Shown: piece after piece, positions 1-7,957 of the stretch
Layout: every line of letters starts with the position of its first letter
How positions within the stretch are numbered: the stretch's first letter is position 1
From: an uncultured Muribaculaceae bacterium
GTDB lineage: Bacteria > Bacteroidota > Bacteroidia > Bacteroidales > Muribaculaceae
Direction: 5' to 3'
DNA: 64,000 bases
Assembly (NCBI GenBank): GCA_944320595.1
Contig: CALUIB010000006.1
Location: 78,244-142,243 of the forward strand
Position numbers and translations under genes: made by a program
The notes under the pieces: generated by a model
Told to the model about the DNA's origin: nothing
Database searches by the model: none
The model's input: only the letters and a program-made list of their open reading frames with translations

Positions 1-282
1 TTTTTTGGATGCCTTTATTCCTTGATTGGTATAGTGGCTCTTGCTCATGCTGACGAGTACCCGGTCATGGCCGATAATGCCTGTATGCCCCACGACAAGC
101 CAGTTAACTTTTCCGTCAACTTCCGCACCGATTACGGTCATCGGTTTTGGGTAAAGAGCGAGCACACTTCCTATGTTTTGTTTTTCCGTTTCTTGAATAT
201 TGGATTGGTGTGTTTCCCTTTCGGCCACGCCGCATGATAACAGTCCGAACATGAATAATGCTATAAAAATACTTCGTACCAT
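1..282 (-). CDS. Flavin reductase-like lipoprotein, partial (C-terminus outside window)
   Basis: The 94 visible residues start MVRSIFIALFMFGLLSCGV, a short lipoprotein signal with a lipobox Cys at about residue 17. They continue into a stretch (ALYPKPMTVIGAEVDGKVNW, then GHTGIIGHDRVLVSMSKSHYTNQGI) typical of the N-terminal half of the flavin reductase/flavoredoxin split-barrel fold that binds FMN. The start is the ATG at 282, with a GAGGAAAT ribosome-site-like stretch just upstream. It lies 15 nt downstream of the flavodoxin gene and is probably co-transcribed with it. An FMN protein next to a flavodoxin suggests an exported electron-transfer role (inference). The gene runs off the left edge, so its full domain content is unknown. 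Confidence 0.75.
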   Translation of the reverse strand, partial: MVRSIFIALFMFGLLSCGVAERETHQSNIQETEKQNIGSVLALYPKPMTVIGAEVDGKVNWLVVGHTGIIGHDRVLVSMSKSHYTNQGIKASKK

Positions 283-297
283 ATTATATTTCCTCTA

Positions 298-1347
298 TTA
301 TTGTCTTTCAAATCTCACGTTTATGCTCCCTGCTCCTTGCAGCAGGCTGATGCCAACCCCGTCGATATGTCCGATTTTTATGAGCGAGCTGCTTGCCGAC
401 CAGTCCTGACAAAAGATGGCGACGTTGCCCCACGGCTCGTAGATGGTGATGTCGCCCGGCACTGGGTCGCAGCCACGCGGTGTATCATCAAGGCTTAGTT
501 CCGGTTCGGGATAAAATATCTTTTCCACTCCGTTGTTGTAGTCCTCCAAAGTCACCTCCAGTGGCAGTCGCGATAGGAAATCATGGGCGGCACCATTGTC
601 CTCCATGGTGGCTGTGATAATTTGACTGCCTACGATGATGTTAATGCCCAAGTCTTCCACGACATTATCTTGCCCTTCCTCGCTGCTTGCGCCAAGACTT
701 TCGAGCCACTGCGTAATGCGGGTCTCCATGCTATCCATCGTGCTTGAGGTGAGCAACAGCGATTCTTCAAACATGGCACCGGGAACAAGCCTTGCGGCAT
801 CCGCCTCCGACGTACTTATACCGCTGCTCCCACTGCTGGCAAAAAGGGCAATGCGTTTTCCTGCCAACAAATCGGCGTGGCTGTGAAGAAACGCCTGCAT
901 GGGAGTCGCAATATGTCCATACCAAATAGGATAGCCAACGAACACAATGTCATAATCGTCGAAACTTTCCACCGACGTGGTGATGGCAGGATAAACACCT
1001 TGCTCGATGGCCGCCAGTTCGGACTGCGCACGGTCGAGCATAGCACTGTATTCATTGTCGTATGGCGTTTCTGGCACAACCTCTACTATGTCGCAATTCA
1101 ATTCAGACATTATTGTCTGCGCCATGCGCTCGGTGTTGCCTGTACGTGAGCAGTATAGGACAAGGTAGCGATGCAAGTCGTGGTCGCCCGCGCTGTCGGT
1201 TCCTTCACTTTCATTTCCTCCATCTCCGTCATCACCTCCGGGAGGAACTTGTTCATGCCCATCGCGCCGAGGTTCGTCTCCACCGCACGACGTGGCCGAC
1301 AGCAATGTGGCAAATAGCAGCAACGGGATAAGTAATAACTTATTCAT
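298..1347 (-). CDS. Exported flavodoxin-cyclophilin-like fusion lipoprotein
   Basis: 349 aa. A lipoprotein signal (LLSATSC, Cys about 21) is followed by an acidic Gly/Asp/Glu linker. A flavodoxin domain spans about residues 60-210: the FMN-phosphate loop is YCSRTGNTERMA, and FVGYPIWYGHIATPM is the second flavin-contact region. About 235-349 is a small beta-rich domain (INIIVGSQIITATMEDN...FLSRLPLEVTLEDY, ending in GHIDGVGISLLQGAGSINVRFE) of the cyclophilin-like fold found in similar Bacteroidales proteins. It probably acts outside the inner membrane as an electron carrier, with the neighbouring flavin reductase and aldo/keto reductases as likely partners (inference). A TATCTTTG promoter box and operator-like repeats lie upstream. 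Confidence 0.85.
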   Translation of the reverse strand: MNKLLLIPLLLFATLLSATSCGGDEPRRDGHEQVPPGGDDGDGGNESEGTDSAGDHDLHRYLVLYCSRTGNTERMAQTIMSELNCDIVEVVPETPYDNEYSAMLDRAQSELAAIEQGVYPAITTSVESFDDYDIVFVGYPIWYGHIATPMQAFLHSHADLLAGKRIALFASSGSSGISTSEADAARLVPGAMFEESLLLTSSTMDSMETRITQWLESLGASSEEGQDNVVEDLGINIIVGSQIITATMEDNGAAHDFLSRLPLEVTLEDYNNGVEKIFYPEPELSLDDTPRGCDPVPGDITIYEPWGNVAIFCQDWSASSSLIKIGHIDGVGISLLQGAGSINVRFERQ

Positions 1348-1378
1348 AGTTACTTCATTTTAAATATTTTCTATAATG

Positions 1379-1386
1379 CAAAGATA
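1379..1386 (-). promoter_or_regulatory. Bacteroidetes -7 box for the flavodoxin operon
   Basis: The minus strand reads TATCTTTG, an exact TAnnTTTG match, about 32 nt upstream of the flavodoxin ATG. No TTTG stands at the -33 spacing; operator-like repeats occupy that place, as expected for an activator-dependent promoter. Confidence 0.65.
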
Positions 1387-1410
1387 CTGCGGCGCATAAT
1401 CAAGGCGGAT

Positions 1411-1445
1411 AAACATATCCACTGTGTTTGTAACAATTTTACTGA
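1411..1445. promoter_or_regulatory. Candidate activator operator, two half-sites
   Basis: The plus strand carries taacaattttactga at 1431-1445 and a weaker copy, aaacatatccactgt, at 1411-1425 (9/15 match, 20 bp offset). The same 15-mer family recurs at 3879 and 3900 at nearly the same distances from that promoter's -7 box. Direct repeats two helical turns apart suit an AraC-family activator. No such regulator is visible in the window. Confidence 0.5.
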
Positions 1446-1508
1446 AATGGCGTTCCGCGGCACGGCAGCTTGTGCACACTCCACTTGAAAAAAATTGCGA
1501 GATTTGAA

Positions 1509-2384
1509 TTACAGGCTTGTCAGCACAGGATTATCCAAATAATTGAACAACCGATGCACTTCGCTTGGTTTGCGAGGGTCGAGCATCAGCGGATGCGAAA
1601 GGTCGAGCGTGGAAATCAAGCGCATATCCTCTGCCGACAGTTCAAAATCCCAAATGCCAAGGTTCTCTTCCATGCGACTCTGGTGGACGGATTTCGGTAT
1701 GACGCTCACGCCTCGCTGCACATTCCAGCGGAGAATGATTTGCGCCACCGTCTTGCCGTGTCTTTCCGCAATGTTTTTCAAAACTGGATTGGTGAACATA
1801 CCATTCATCCCTTCCGCAAAAGGTGCCCATGCTTGCGGCACAATGCCGTATTCACGCAAAATGGCAAGCTCGTCTTCCCGTTGGTAGAAGGGGTGCAATT
1901 CCAGTTGGTTCACCATCGGCTTAATTTCTGCCGTATAGCAGATGTCTATGATGCGGTCGCTTTGGAAATTGCTCACGCCGATGGCACGGATACGCCCCTC
2001 TTTGTACAGCTCCTCCATTGCCCTCCATGCACCGTAATAATCACCGAATGGCATGTGGATTAGATACAAGTCGAGGTAATCAAAACAAAGATTGCCAAGC
2101 GTCCGCTGGAAAGCCTCTTTCGTATGCTCATATCCCATTTCGTTGATAAAAGCTTTTGAGGTGACGAACAAATCCCCTCTCGAAACACCCGACTTGCGGA
2201 CTGCATCGCCCACTGCCATTTCATTTCTATAAGAAGATGCCGTATCAATCAAGCGATAACCCGTGGCAATTGCTTCCGACACTGCCTGTTCACACACTTT
2301 GAGGTCGGACACTTGAAATACGCCGAACCCCTCCTGCGGCATTTCCACTCCGTTATGTAATTTGATAGTCTGCATATTAGTCAT
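1509..2384 (-). CDS. Aldo/keto reductase, 2,5-diketo-gluconate reductase type
   Basis: 291 aa, the normal length for a single-domain NADPH-dependent aldo/keto reductase (TIM barrel). The catalytic tetrad is visible: Asp47 and Tyr52 (RLIDTASSYRNE), Lys77 (FVTSKAF) and His110 (LYLIHMPFG). The NADPH-binding C-terminal signature VSVIPKSVHQSRMEENL is present. There is no signal peptide, so it is cytosolic, unlike the exported proteins around it. It starts 11 nt after the ferredoxin-type aldo/keto reductase gene, indicating one transcript. The substrate cannot be read from sequence. Confidence 0.9.
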   Translation of the reverse strand: MTNMQTIKLHNGVEMPQEGFGVFQVSDLKVCEQAVSEAIATGYRLIDTASSYRNEMAVGDAVRKSGVSRGDLFVTSKAFINEMGYEHTKEAFQRTLGNLCFDYLDLYLIHMPFGDYYGAWRAMEELYKEGRIRAIGVSNFQSDRIIDICYTAEIKPMVNQLELHPFYQREDELAILREYGIVPQAWAPFAEGMNGMFTNPVLKNIAERHGKTVAQIILRWNVQRGVSVIPKSVHQSRMEENLGIWDFELSAEDMRLISTLDLSHPLMLDPRKPSEVHRLFNYLDNPVLTSL

Positions 2385-2395
2385 TTTTTATATAA

Positions 2396-3685
2396 TTATT
2401 TCCCCATAATCTCCTTCACTCTCGCCAGCAAATTTGGAATATCCAAATGCTGTGGGCACTTAGCCAAGCATTCGCCGCAAGCCACGCACGAGGATGCAGG
2501 GTCGCCGCGCTGAATAGGCGACATGGAAACGGTGTAGTCTGCCATTGCCCGTTCCTTGTTCTTGTGCATGATGTAGTTGTTATAGACATAAGCAAAGATA
2601 TAACCGATAGCTACGTTATGCGGACATGGGATGCACTGGTAGCACCCTGTGCAGTCAATATGGCCAGGCGCATGGCGGTAGGCGTAGATGGCTGCGCCCA
2701 ATGCCTCGCGCTTGACGGGAGTGAGCATATTCGGACGAGCCTTGGCGGCATACTTCAAGTTCTCCTCCACATCTTCCATACTGCCCATTCCGCTTACTGC
2801 CACGCTGACTTCGGGAATATCCCATAAGTAGTCCAACGCCCACTCAGCATCGGGCTTATGTATTCCCGTGGAGGCCAACGCATCGCGCATCTCCTGCGGC
2901 AGGTGTGCAAGAAATCCCGTGCGGACAGGCTTCATCACCGCCAGCCCCATGCCATTGGCGGCGGCATACTTCGGGCCGAGCGCACCAGCCTCGTATTCGT
3001 AATCCAAATAATTGTGCTGGATAAGGCAGAAATCCCACGCAGGCGTGTATTCCACCACGCGCTTGAATAGTTGCAAGCTGTCGTGGAACGAAAAGCCCAT
3101 AAAGCGTATCTTGCCCTGCGCCTTCAGCCGCTCCATCTTCTCTATGAGTTTGTAAGGCAGCACGTAATCCTTCCATGCACGGTGCATAATCATGTGTATG
3201 TGGTAGAAGTCTATCACGTCGGTATCGATAGTGCGGCGCGACTGGTCAAAGAACTTCTCGAAATCATCGGCACTCTGCATCTCCCACCATGGCATTTTCG
3301 ACGTTACATACACCCTGTCGCGCCAGCCTCCGGCAAGAGCCTTGCCTACTGCCTGCTCGCTCTCCCCGCCCATATATACGCGCCCAGTGTCGATGTAATT
3401 CACTCCTCCCTCGATGGCATGGTGCACCATCGGCGTGGTCTGGTCGAAGTCCACATGCCCGTTCTTCATCGGCAGGCGCAACATTCCGAAACCCAATGCC
3501 GACACGCTCACACCCGTCCGCCCCATCGGGCGGTACTGCATCTGCGAGTTGTAGTTGAGAATGTCTTTCGACAGTTGTTCCCTCGTCGCTTGCCTTTCGG
3601 CCTCCCGTGCAACGGCTTTCGACCCACTCATGACACCCACGGCTGCGGCAAGAAGTCCTCCTTTGATAAAATTGCGTCTGTCCAT
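2396..3685 (-). CDS. Exported aldo/keto reductase with C-terminal 2x[4Fe-4S] ferredoxin domain
   Basis: 429 aa. The N-terminus MDRRNFIKGGLLAAAVGV is a twin-arginine (Tat) signal, fitting export of a cofactor-loaded enzyme. The aldo/keto reductase barrel covers about 50-330 (Asp and Tyr in NYIDTGRVYMGG, Lys in VTSKMPWW, His in DFYHIHMI). The tail carries two iron-sulfur cluster motifs, CTGCYQCIPCP and CVACGECLAKCP, as in ferredoxin-linked reductases of this family. It probably passes electrons between iron-sulfur clusters and a carbonyl substrate outside the cytoplasm (inference). It is second in an operon after the 42-aa ORF and before the plain aldo/keto reductase. Confidence 0.9.
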   Translation of the reverse strand: MDRRNFIKGGLLAAAVGVMSGSKAVAREAERQATREQLSKDILNYNSQMQYRPMGRTGVSVSALGFGMLRLPMKNGHVDFDQTTPMVHHAIEGGVNYIDTGRVYMGGESEQAVGKALAGGWRDRVYVTSKMPWWEMQSADDFEKFFDQSRRTIDTDVIDFYHIHMIMHRAWKDYVLPYKLIEKMERLKAQGKIRFMGFSFHDSLQLFKRVVEYTPAWDFCLIQHNYLDYEYEAGALGPKYAAANGMGLAVMKPVRTGFLAHLPQEMRDALASTGIHKPDAEWALDYLWDIPEVSVAVSGMGSMEDVEENLKYAAKARPNMLTPVKREALGAAIYAYRHAPGHIDCTGCYQCIPCPHNVAIGYIFAYVYNNYIMHKNKERAMADYTVSMSPIQRGDPASSCVACGECLAKCPQHLDIPNLLARVKEIMGK

Positions 3686-3698
3686 ATTTTATTCTTTT

Positions 3699-3827
3699 TT
3701 ATTTGTCTAAACCCATAAGCCATGACGGATTGCTGCGAACGAGTAGGTCGATGTCGCTTTGAGATACTCCGACTGATTGCAGTTTCACGATGCAATCCCT
3801 CCTGCTCATTTTATTATCAATATTCAT
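3699..3827 (-). CDS. Small 42-aa protein heading the aldo/keto reductase operon
   Basis: The ATG at 3827 has a strong ribosome site (AAAGGAGAGGTGTC before ATG) and opens MNIDNKMSRRDCIVKLQSVG, ending NPSWLMGLDK. The longer upstream reading in the same frame runs through the promoter and is rejected. The TATCTTTG box at 3848-3855 gives a leader of about 15 nt, so this is the first gene of the operon, 13 nt before the ferredoxin-type reductase. There is no signal peptide or metal-binding cluster and the family is not recognised. Its position suggests a helper or leader peptide for the reductases (inference). Confidence 0.65.
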   Translation of the reverse strand: MNIDNKMSRRDCIVKLQSVGVSQSDIDLLVRSNPSWLMGLDK

Positions 3828-3847
3828 GACACCTCTCCTTTTACTGA

Positions 3848-3855
3848 CAAAGATA
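3848..3855 (-). promoter_or_regulatory. -7 box for the aldo/keto reductase operon
   Basis: The minus strand reads TATCTTTG (TAnnTTTG), 21 nt upstream of the 42-aa ORF start. It is the same octamer as the flavodoxin promoter. Confidence 0.65.
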
Positions 3856-3878
3856 GTGGCAAATAATACATAATGTCT

Positions 3879-3914
3879 TAACAATTTCACTGAGGATTGT
3901 GACGGTTTTACTGA
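3879..3914. promoter_or_regulatory. Direct-repeat operator between divergent redox genes
   Basis: taacaatttcactga (3879-3893) and tgacggttttactga (3900-3914) lie exactly 21 bp apart, about two helical turns, and resemble the repeats at 1411-1445. They sit 24 and 45 bp from the end of the leftward -7 box, against 25 and 45 bp at the flavodoxin promoter. They could also control the rightward metallo-hydrolase promoter at 3948. Confidence 0.55.
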
Positions 3915-3947
3915 TTGTGATTTCCGCACAAATAACAGAAAAAGTCG

Positions 3948-3955
3948 TATCTTTG
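3948..3955 (+). promoter_or_regulatory. -7 box for the metallo-beta-lactamase-fold gene
   Basis: TATCTTTG lies 24 nt upstream of the ATG at 3980, matching TAnnTTTG. The same octamer also drives the two leftward operons of the redox cluster. Confidence 0.65.
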
Positions 3956-3979
3956 CCCTTAAAAACATAATACTCCGAT

Positions 3980-4903
3980 ATGAAACTTAACACTTTATTT
4001 TCCACAACCATAATGGTTGCATCTATGCTGGCTGCCACATCATGTGGGTCAAGCAACAACAATGCCGAACAGCCGCCACTGCCAGTGGCCACCGCTGTAT
4101 GCGAGGGCGTAACAACACTCGAAATCGACTCAGCCACCACACTTATCACTCTGCGCGACAATGCAGAACCCTCGACACAGCCCAACAGGCTGTTCTACGG
4201 CAAAGACAACAAGGACTCGGCAAAGGTGGAACAATTGTCGCCCAGCGGCAGTGTACCATCATCGATACACGCCTTCCTCGTTAAGAAAGACAACAAACTT
4301 GCACTTTTCGACACTGGCAACGGTATTGATAAAGGCGGCAAACTTCTCTCTCGGCTCGACTCGGCAGGTTACGGACCCGAAAATATCGACTATATCATAC
4401 TGACGCACATGCACGGCGACCACATTGGCGGATTGCTTAACGGCGACAGCGTGGTGTATGCCCGTGCCGAAGTGTTCGTTCCACAAGTGGAATGCCAATA
4501 TTGGCTGTCGCAGTCCAACGGAAACGGACAACTCGCCGCCCGCGTGGTTGATGCATACGGCAGCCGACTGCACCAGTTCAGTTTCACCGACACCACCGCC
4601 CTGCCGCTTGGCATACGCGCCATGGCCGCCATTGGCCACACCCCCGGCCACTCGGTATATAGCGTTAGCGGCAACCGCTTGCTCATAACTGGCGACCTTA
4701 TTCACGGTTACGACCTGCAATGTCAGGACATGAACATATCACCATCCTACGACATCAACCCCGAGCAAGCCGCTCATGCGCGCAAATTCTTCTATTCGCT
4801 CGCAAGCCGCAAGCACAGCATAATAGCCGGAATGCACTTGCCTGGCAACGGGGTGCTGATAGAAGTGGAGCCTGTGCAAGAGATGGAAATGCAGGCAGAA
4901 TAA
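3980..4903 (+). CDS. Metallo-beta-lactamase-fold hydrolase lipoprotein
   Basis: 307 aa. The lipoprotein signal ends AATSCG (Cys 22). The two-zinc site motif HMHGDH is at 143-148 (LTHMHGDHIGG), with a second His in AAIGHTPGHSVY and an Asp in LLITGDLIHG, then a late His (IIAGMHLPGNG). The order is that of the lactonase-like MBL hydrolases. It is anchored facing the periplasm or surface. It diverges from the redox operon across a shared 150-bp regulatory region, so it may be co-regulated. The substrate is not evident; a lactone or ester is a family-level guess. A terminator-like hairpin lies about 105 nt past the stop. Confidence 0.85.
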   Translation: MKLNTLFSTTIMVASMLAATSCGSSNNNAEQPPLPVATAVCEGVTTLEIDSATTLITLRDNAEPSTQPNRLFYGKDNKDSAKVEQLSPSGSVPSSIHAFLVKKDNKLALFDTGNGIDKGGKLLSRLDSAGYGPENIDYIILTHMHGDHIGGLLNGDSVVYARAEVFVPQVECQYWLSQSNGNGQLAARVVDAYGSRLHQFSFTDTTALPLGIRAMAAIGHTPGHSVYSVSGNRLLITGDLIHGYDLQCQDMNISPSYDINPEQAAHARKFFYSLASRKHSIIAGMHLPGNGVLIEVEPVQEMEMQAE

Positions 4904-5009
4904 AGGTGCGCAATCACAATCTGGATTGCCATTCCATCTGCTATCTGCCCGTTACTGAACGTATGATATAGCAATTCTACAAGTGAGATTGGCGGAAATA
5001 CAAAATACA

Positions 5010-5053
5010 AATACCGCAAACTGGCTTTCACCTCACTGCCAGTTTGCGGTATT
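5010..5053. terminator. Bidirectional hairpin between convergent genes
   Basis: A perfect 16-bp stem (aataccgcaaactggc / gccagtttgcggtatt) with a 12-nt loop lies between the metallo-hydrolase (plus) and GYF-domain (minus) genes, flanked by A/T-rich bases on both sides. Confidence 0.75.
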
Positions 5054-5079
5054 CTATTTTTACCATCTATGCCGTATTA

Positions 5080-5742
5080 TCACAGCGACATTATCTCGAT
5101 AAATGGCATTATAGCCGAATAGAATGTCAACCACACTAACCCGAATGCTATTCCAAGCTTGCACCATAGCGCCGCACTCTCACTATACTTAACAGCTTTT
5201 TCATATTGCCCCATGTCATATTTCGATTTCACCTGGGCAGCATACACTATAGCCACTATCCCAAAAATTTGGCAACACAATATAGTGACGATGATTGCCC
5301 ATACAAGGTTGGTTGGCGGACATGGTGGCACGGGAGAGCTGAAAGGTTGTGGATGAAATACCGGCTGACGTGCCGCATCAGATTGCCATGGCTCGCTACC
5401 ATGCAATTGCCCTGCGCCCGATGGCTGCCAGTCATCGTTGTTCTGCGGCTGCTGCCCTGTTCCGGCAGGCTCGCCTGCGCTGCTGGCACCTCTCGATGTT
5501 TCCCCGGCGGCAGGCTGCTCTCTTACCACAAAATCTCCACCGACCTGCTGCGCATCACTTTCCGCGCCTGGCACTATGAAAAATCCGGCAAGTTCCGGCA
5601 CTTCACATGCCTGCACCCAGTCGGCAAGCCCTTCACGCCATATATATGTTTCAGCAGTGATGCCCATCCTGATAAGTTCTTCTATCTGCATGGGGCCGCG
5701 CTGCACCCCGCTTATATGTACCCAGTATTGCATATTTGGCAT
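5080..5742 (-). CDS. GYF_2-domain membrane protein with CD225/dispanin-like tail
   Basis: 220 aa. Residues 1-55 match the GYF_2 domain seen in many bacterial membrane proteins (YWVHISGVQRGPMQIEELIRMG, then TYIWREGLADWVQA). A Pro/Gln/Ser-rich linker covers about 60-140. Two hydrophobic segments follow (NLVWAIIVTILCCQIFGIVAIVYA and a final one near LGIAFGLVWLTFYSAIM); the first with the YAAQVKSKY turn resembles the CD225/dispanin family. An alternative start is Met 4. It probably sits in the inner membrane with a cytosolic peptide-binding domain. Its function is unknown and it stands alone on the minus strand. Confidence 0.75.
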   Translation of the reverse strand: MPNMQYWVHISGVQRGPMQIEELIRMGITAETYIWREGLADWVQACEVPELAGFFIVPGAESDAQQVGGDFVVREQPAAGETSRGASSAGEPAGTGQQPQNNDDWQPSGAGQLHGSEPWQSDAARQPVFHPQPFSSPVPPCPPTNLVWAIIVTILCCQIFGIVAIVYAAQVKSKYDMGQYEKAVKYSESAALWCKLGIAFGLVWLTFYSAIMPFIEIMSL

Positions 5743-5884
5743 TTTTACGTATTCTCAATTGAAATACAAAAATAACAAATTAACATTAATGCGCATGAAT
5801 GTTTCATGCTATTTTTTATTACGGCACTGCCAAAATAGCAATATCGAGACCGCCCCTTCGCACGACAATGCGGTAAAAAACACA

Positions 5885-5916
5885 GTGGCACCGGGATTTT
5901 GCAATCCCAGTGCCAC
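5885..5916 (-). terminator. Intrinsic terminator of rpsA
   Basis: The stem gtggcac-gggatt / aatccc-gtgccac (one mismatch) lies 32 nt past the rpsA stop. The minus strand continues into a six-T run, as expected for leftward transcription. Confidence 0.8.
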
Positions 5917-5948
5917 CATTTATAATGTGCAGTTATGAAAATCCTCGA

Positions 5949-7721
5949 TTACTTCTTCGAGAGTTTTTCCTTCAAAGCTGCAAGCTCTTGAATGTCACCA
6001 AGGGTAGTCTTCTCGATAGCAGGAGCCGACGAAGTGGTTTCCTCGGCAGCCTTTGCAGCCTTCTTGGCCTTCTTGGCTTCTGCCTTAGCCTCATCTTCAA
6101 ATATGCGGCTGTGAGAAAGAATGATGCGCTTTGCATCTTTGTTGAACTCGATTACCTTGAAGTCGAGCTTTTCGTCTTGCTTGGCTTGAGTGCCGTCTTG
6201 CTTAACGAGGTGCTTGGGAGTTGCAAAGCCCTCAACGCCGTAAGGCAAAGCCACTACAGCACCCTTGTCGAGCATCTCAACGATAGTGCCTTCATGTATG
6301 CTGCCAACGGTGAAGATGGTTTCAAACACATCCCACGGGTTCTCTTCAAGCTGCTTGTGGCCGAGGCTCAAGCGACGGTTTTCCTTGTCGATTTCAAGAA
6401 CCTGCACGTCGATGTCGGCACCGATTTGGGTGAATTCCGACGGGTGCTTAATCTTCTTGGTCCAAGACAAGTCGGAAATATGGATAAGGCCATCAACACC
6501 TTCTTCAAGTTCAACAAACACGCCAAAGTTGGTGAAATTGCGAACCTTTGCAGTGTGCTTTGAACCTACAGGGTAGTTAGTTTCGATGTTCTCCCATGGA
6601 TCGGGCTTGAGCTGCTTGATACCGAGCGACATCTTGCGTTCTGCGCGGTCGAGGGTCAAAATCACAGCCTCTACTTCGTCGCCAACCTTCAAGAAGTCTT
6701 GTGCCGAACGCAAGTGCTGCGACCACGACATTTCGCTCACATGGATAAGACCTTCCACACCCGGGGCGATTTCCACGAATGCACCATAGTCGGCCATAAC
6801 CACTACCTTGCCCTTCACTTTGTCACCAACCTTCAAGTTAGGATCAAGGGCATCCCATGGATGCGGTTGCAATTGCTTCAAGCCAAGGGCTATGCGCTTC
6901 TTCTCGTCGTCGAAGTCAAGAATAACCACATTGAGCTTTTGGTCGAGGCTCACTACCTCTTCGGGGTGGCTTACGCGGCCCCACGAAAGGTCGGTGATGT
7001 GGATAAGACCGTCAACGCCGCCCAAGTCGATGAATACGCCGTAAGAAGTGATGTTCTTGACAGTACCTTCAAGCACCTGGCCTTTTTCGAGCTTGGCAAT
7101 AATATCTTTCTTCTGTTGTTCGAGCTCGGCCTCGATAAGAGCCTTGTGCGAAACAACTACGTTCTTAAACTCTTGGTTAATCTTAACGACCTTGAATTCC
7201 ATCGTTTTGCCAACGAATACATCGTAGTCACGGATGGGCTTAACGTCGATTTGCGAGCCCGGCAAGAATGCTTCGATGCCGAATACGTCAACAATCATAC
7301 CGCCCTTGGTGCGGCACTTGATGTAACCCTTGATAACTTCATCGTTTTCGAGGGCTTCGTTGACACGCTCCCAGCTCTTGGCAGCACGTGCCTTCTTGTG
7401 CGACAAGACGAGCTGACCCTTCTTGTCTTCTTGGTTTTCAATGAACACCTCTACCTTGTCACCAACCTTCAAGTCGGGATTGTAGCGGAATTCATTCAAA
7501 GGAATGATACCATCCGACTTGTAACCGATGTTAACCACTACTTCACGCTTGTTGAGTGCAATAACGGTACCTTCTGTTACATCCTTATCCTTTACGGTAT
7601 TAAGAGATTCGTCATAGGTGTGTACCAGTTCCTCGCGAGATTTCTCTCCTTGAGTTTCGCCTTTTTCAAAGGCATCCCAATCGAAATCTTCAATTGGAGA
7701 ATTTTTTAATTCTTCGCTCAT
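5949..7721 (-). CDS. rpsA: 30S ribosomal protein S1
   Basis: 590 aa with six S1 OB-fold repeats in tandem. The repeats show the family pattern, for example EGTVIALNKREVVVNIG, VKNITSYGVFIDLGGVDGLIH, VVMADYGAFVEIAPGVEGLIH and VRNFTNFGVFVELEEGVDGLIH. An Ala/Lys-rich tail (KAEAKKAKKAAKAAEE) ends the protein. It binds mRNA on the small ribosomal subunit and helps initiation, which matters in Bacteroidota where Shine-Dalgarno pairing is often weak. It is a single-gene transcript with its own promoter and terminator. A 336-aa opposite-strand frame (6699-7709) is a shadow. Confidence 0.97.
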   Translation of the reverse strand: MSEELKNSPIEDFDWDAFEKGETQGEKSREELVHTYDESLNTVKDKDVTEGTVIALNKREVVVNIGYKSDGIIPLNEFRYNPDLKVGDKVEVFIENQEDKKGQLVLSHKKARAAKSWERVNEALENDEVIKGYIKCRTKGGMIVDVFGIEAFLPGSQIDVKPIRDYDVFVGKTMEFKVVKINQEFKNVVVSHKALIEAELEQQKKDIIAKLEKGQVLEGTVKNITSYGVFIDLGGVDGLIHITDLSWGRVSHPEEVVSLDQKLNVVILDFDDEKKRIALGLKQLQPHPWDALDPNLKVGDKVKGKVVVMADYGAFVEIAPGVEGLIHVSEMSWSQHLRSAQDFLKVGDEVEAVILTLDRAERKMSLGIKQLKPDPWENIETNYPVGSKHTAKVRNFTNFGVFVELEEGVDGLIHISDLSWTKKIKHPSEFTQIGADIDVQVLEIDKENRRLSLGHKQLEENPWDVFETIFTVGSIHEGTIVEMLDKGAVVALPYGVEGFATPKHLVKQDGTQAKQDEKLDFKVIEFNKDAKRIILSHSRIFEDEAKAEAKKAKKAAKAAEETTSSAPAIEKTTLGDIQELAALKEKLSKK

Positions 7722-7752
7722 TTAAATTGTTAATAAATAGGTTAATTCTAAG

Positions 7753-7791
7753 CTCCGGGCACACTTCACCCGGAACACGGGTGCAAATTTA
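7753..7791 (-). promoter_or_regulatory. rpsA promoter and leader hairpin
   Basis: The minus-strand box TAAATTTG at 7791-7784 fits TAnnTTTG and gives a leader of about 55 nt. The leader holds a CCGGG...CCCGG hairpin near 7755-7774, a possible autoregulation site as known for rpsA in other bacteria (inference). Confidence 0.45.
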
Positions 7792-7941
7792 CACATATTT
7801 TCCCAATTATCAACACTTCTACACCCTCTTTTTTCCGTAATATTCTGTGATATAACACTCCATGCACGGCATAAATTCAATTTTATAAACATCGAAACAC
7901 ATAAAACAAGCAAAAATCCATTTTATAATTTACAAAATCGC

Positions 7942-7949
7942 TACATTTG
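7942..7949 (+). promoter_or_regulatory. -7 box of the ThiF-like gene
   Basis: TACATTTG ends 8 nt before the ATG at 7958. Transcription would start within a few bases of the start codon, so the mRNA may be leaderless or nearly so. Confidence 0.55.
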
Positions 7950-7957
7950 TGCGCATC

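Noticed and set aside
6699..7709. 336-codon opposite-strand frame inside rpsA.
   Set aside because: A shadow of the repetitive S1 domains; no promoter or recognisable product.
7722..7913. 63-codon frame upstream of rpsA.
   Set aside because: It covers the promoter and leader and lacks a start context; probably chance.
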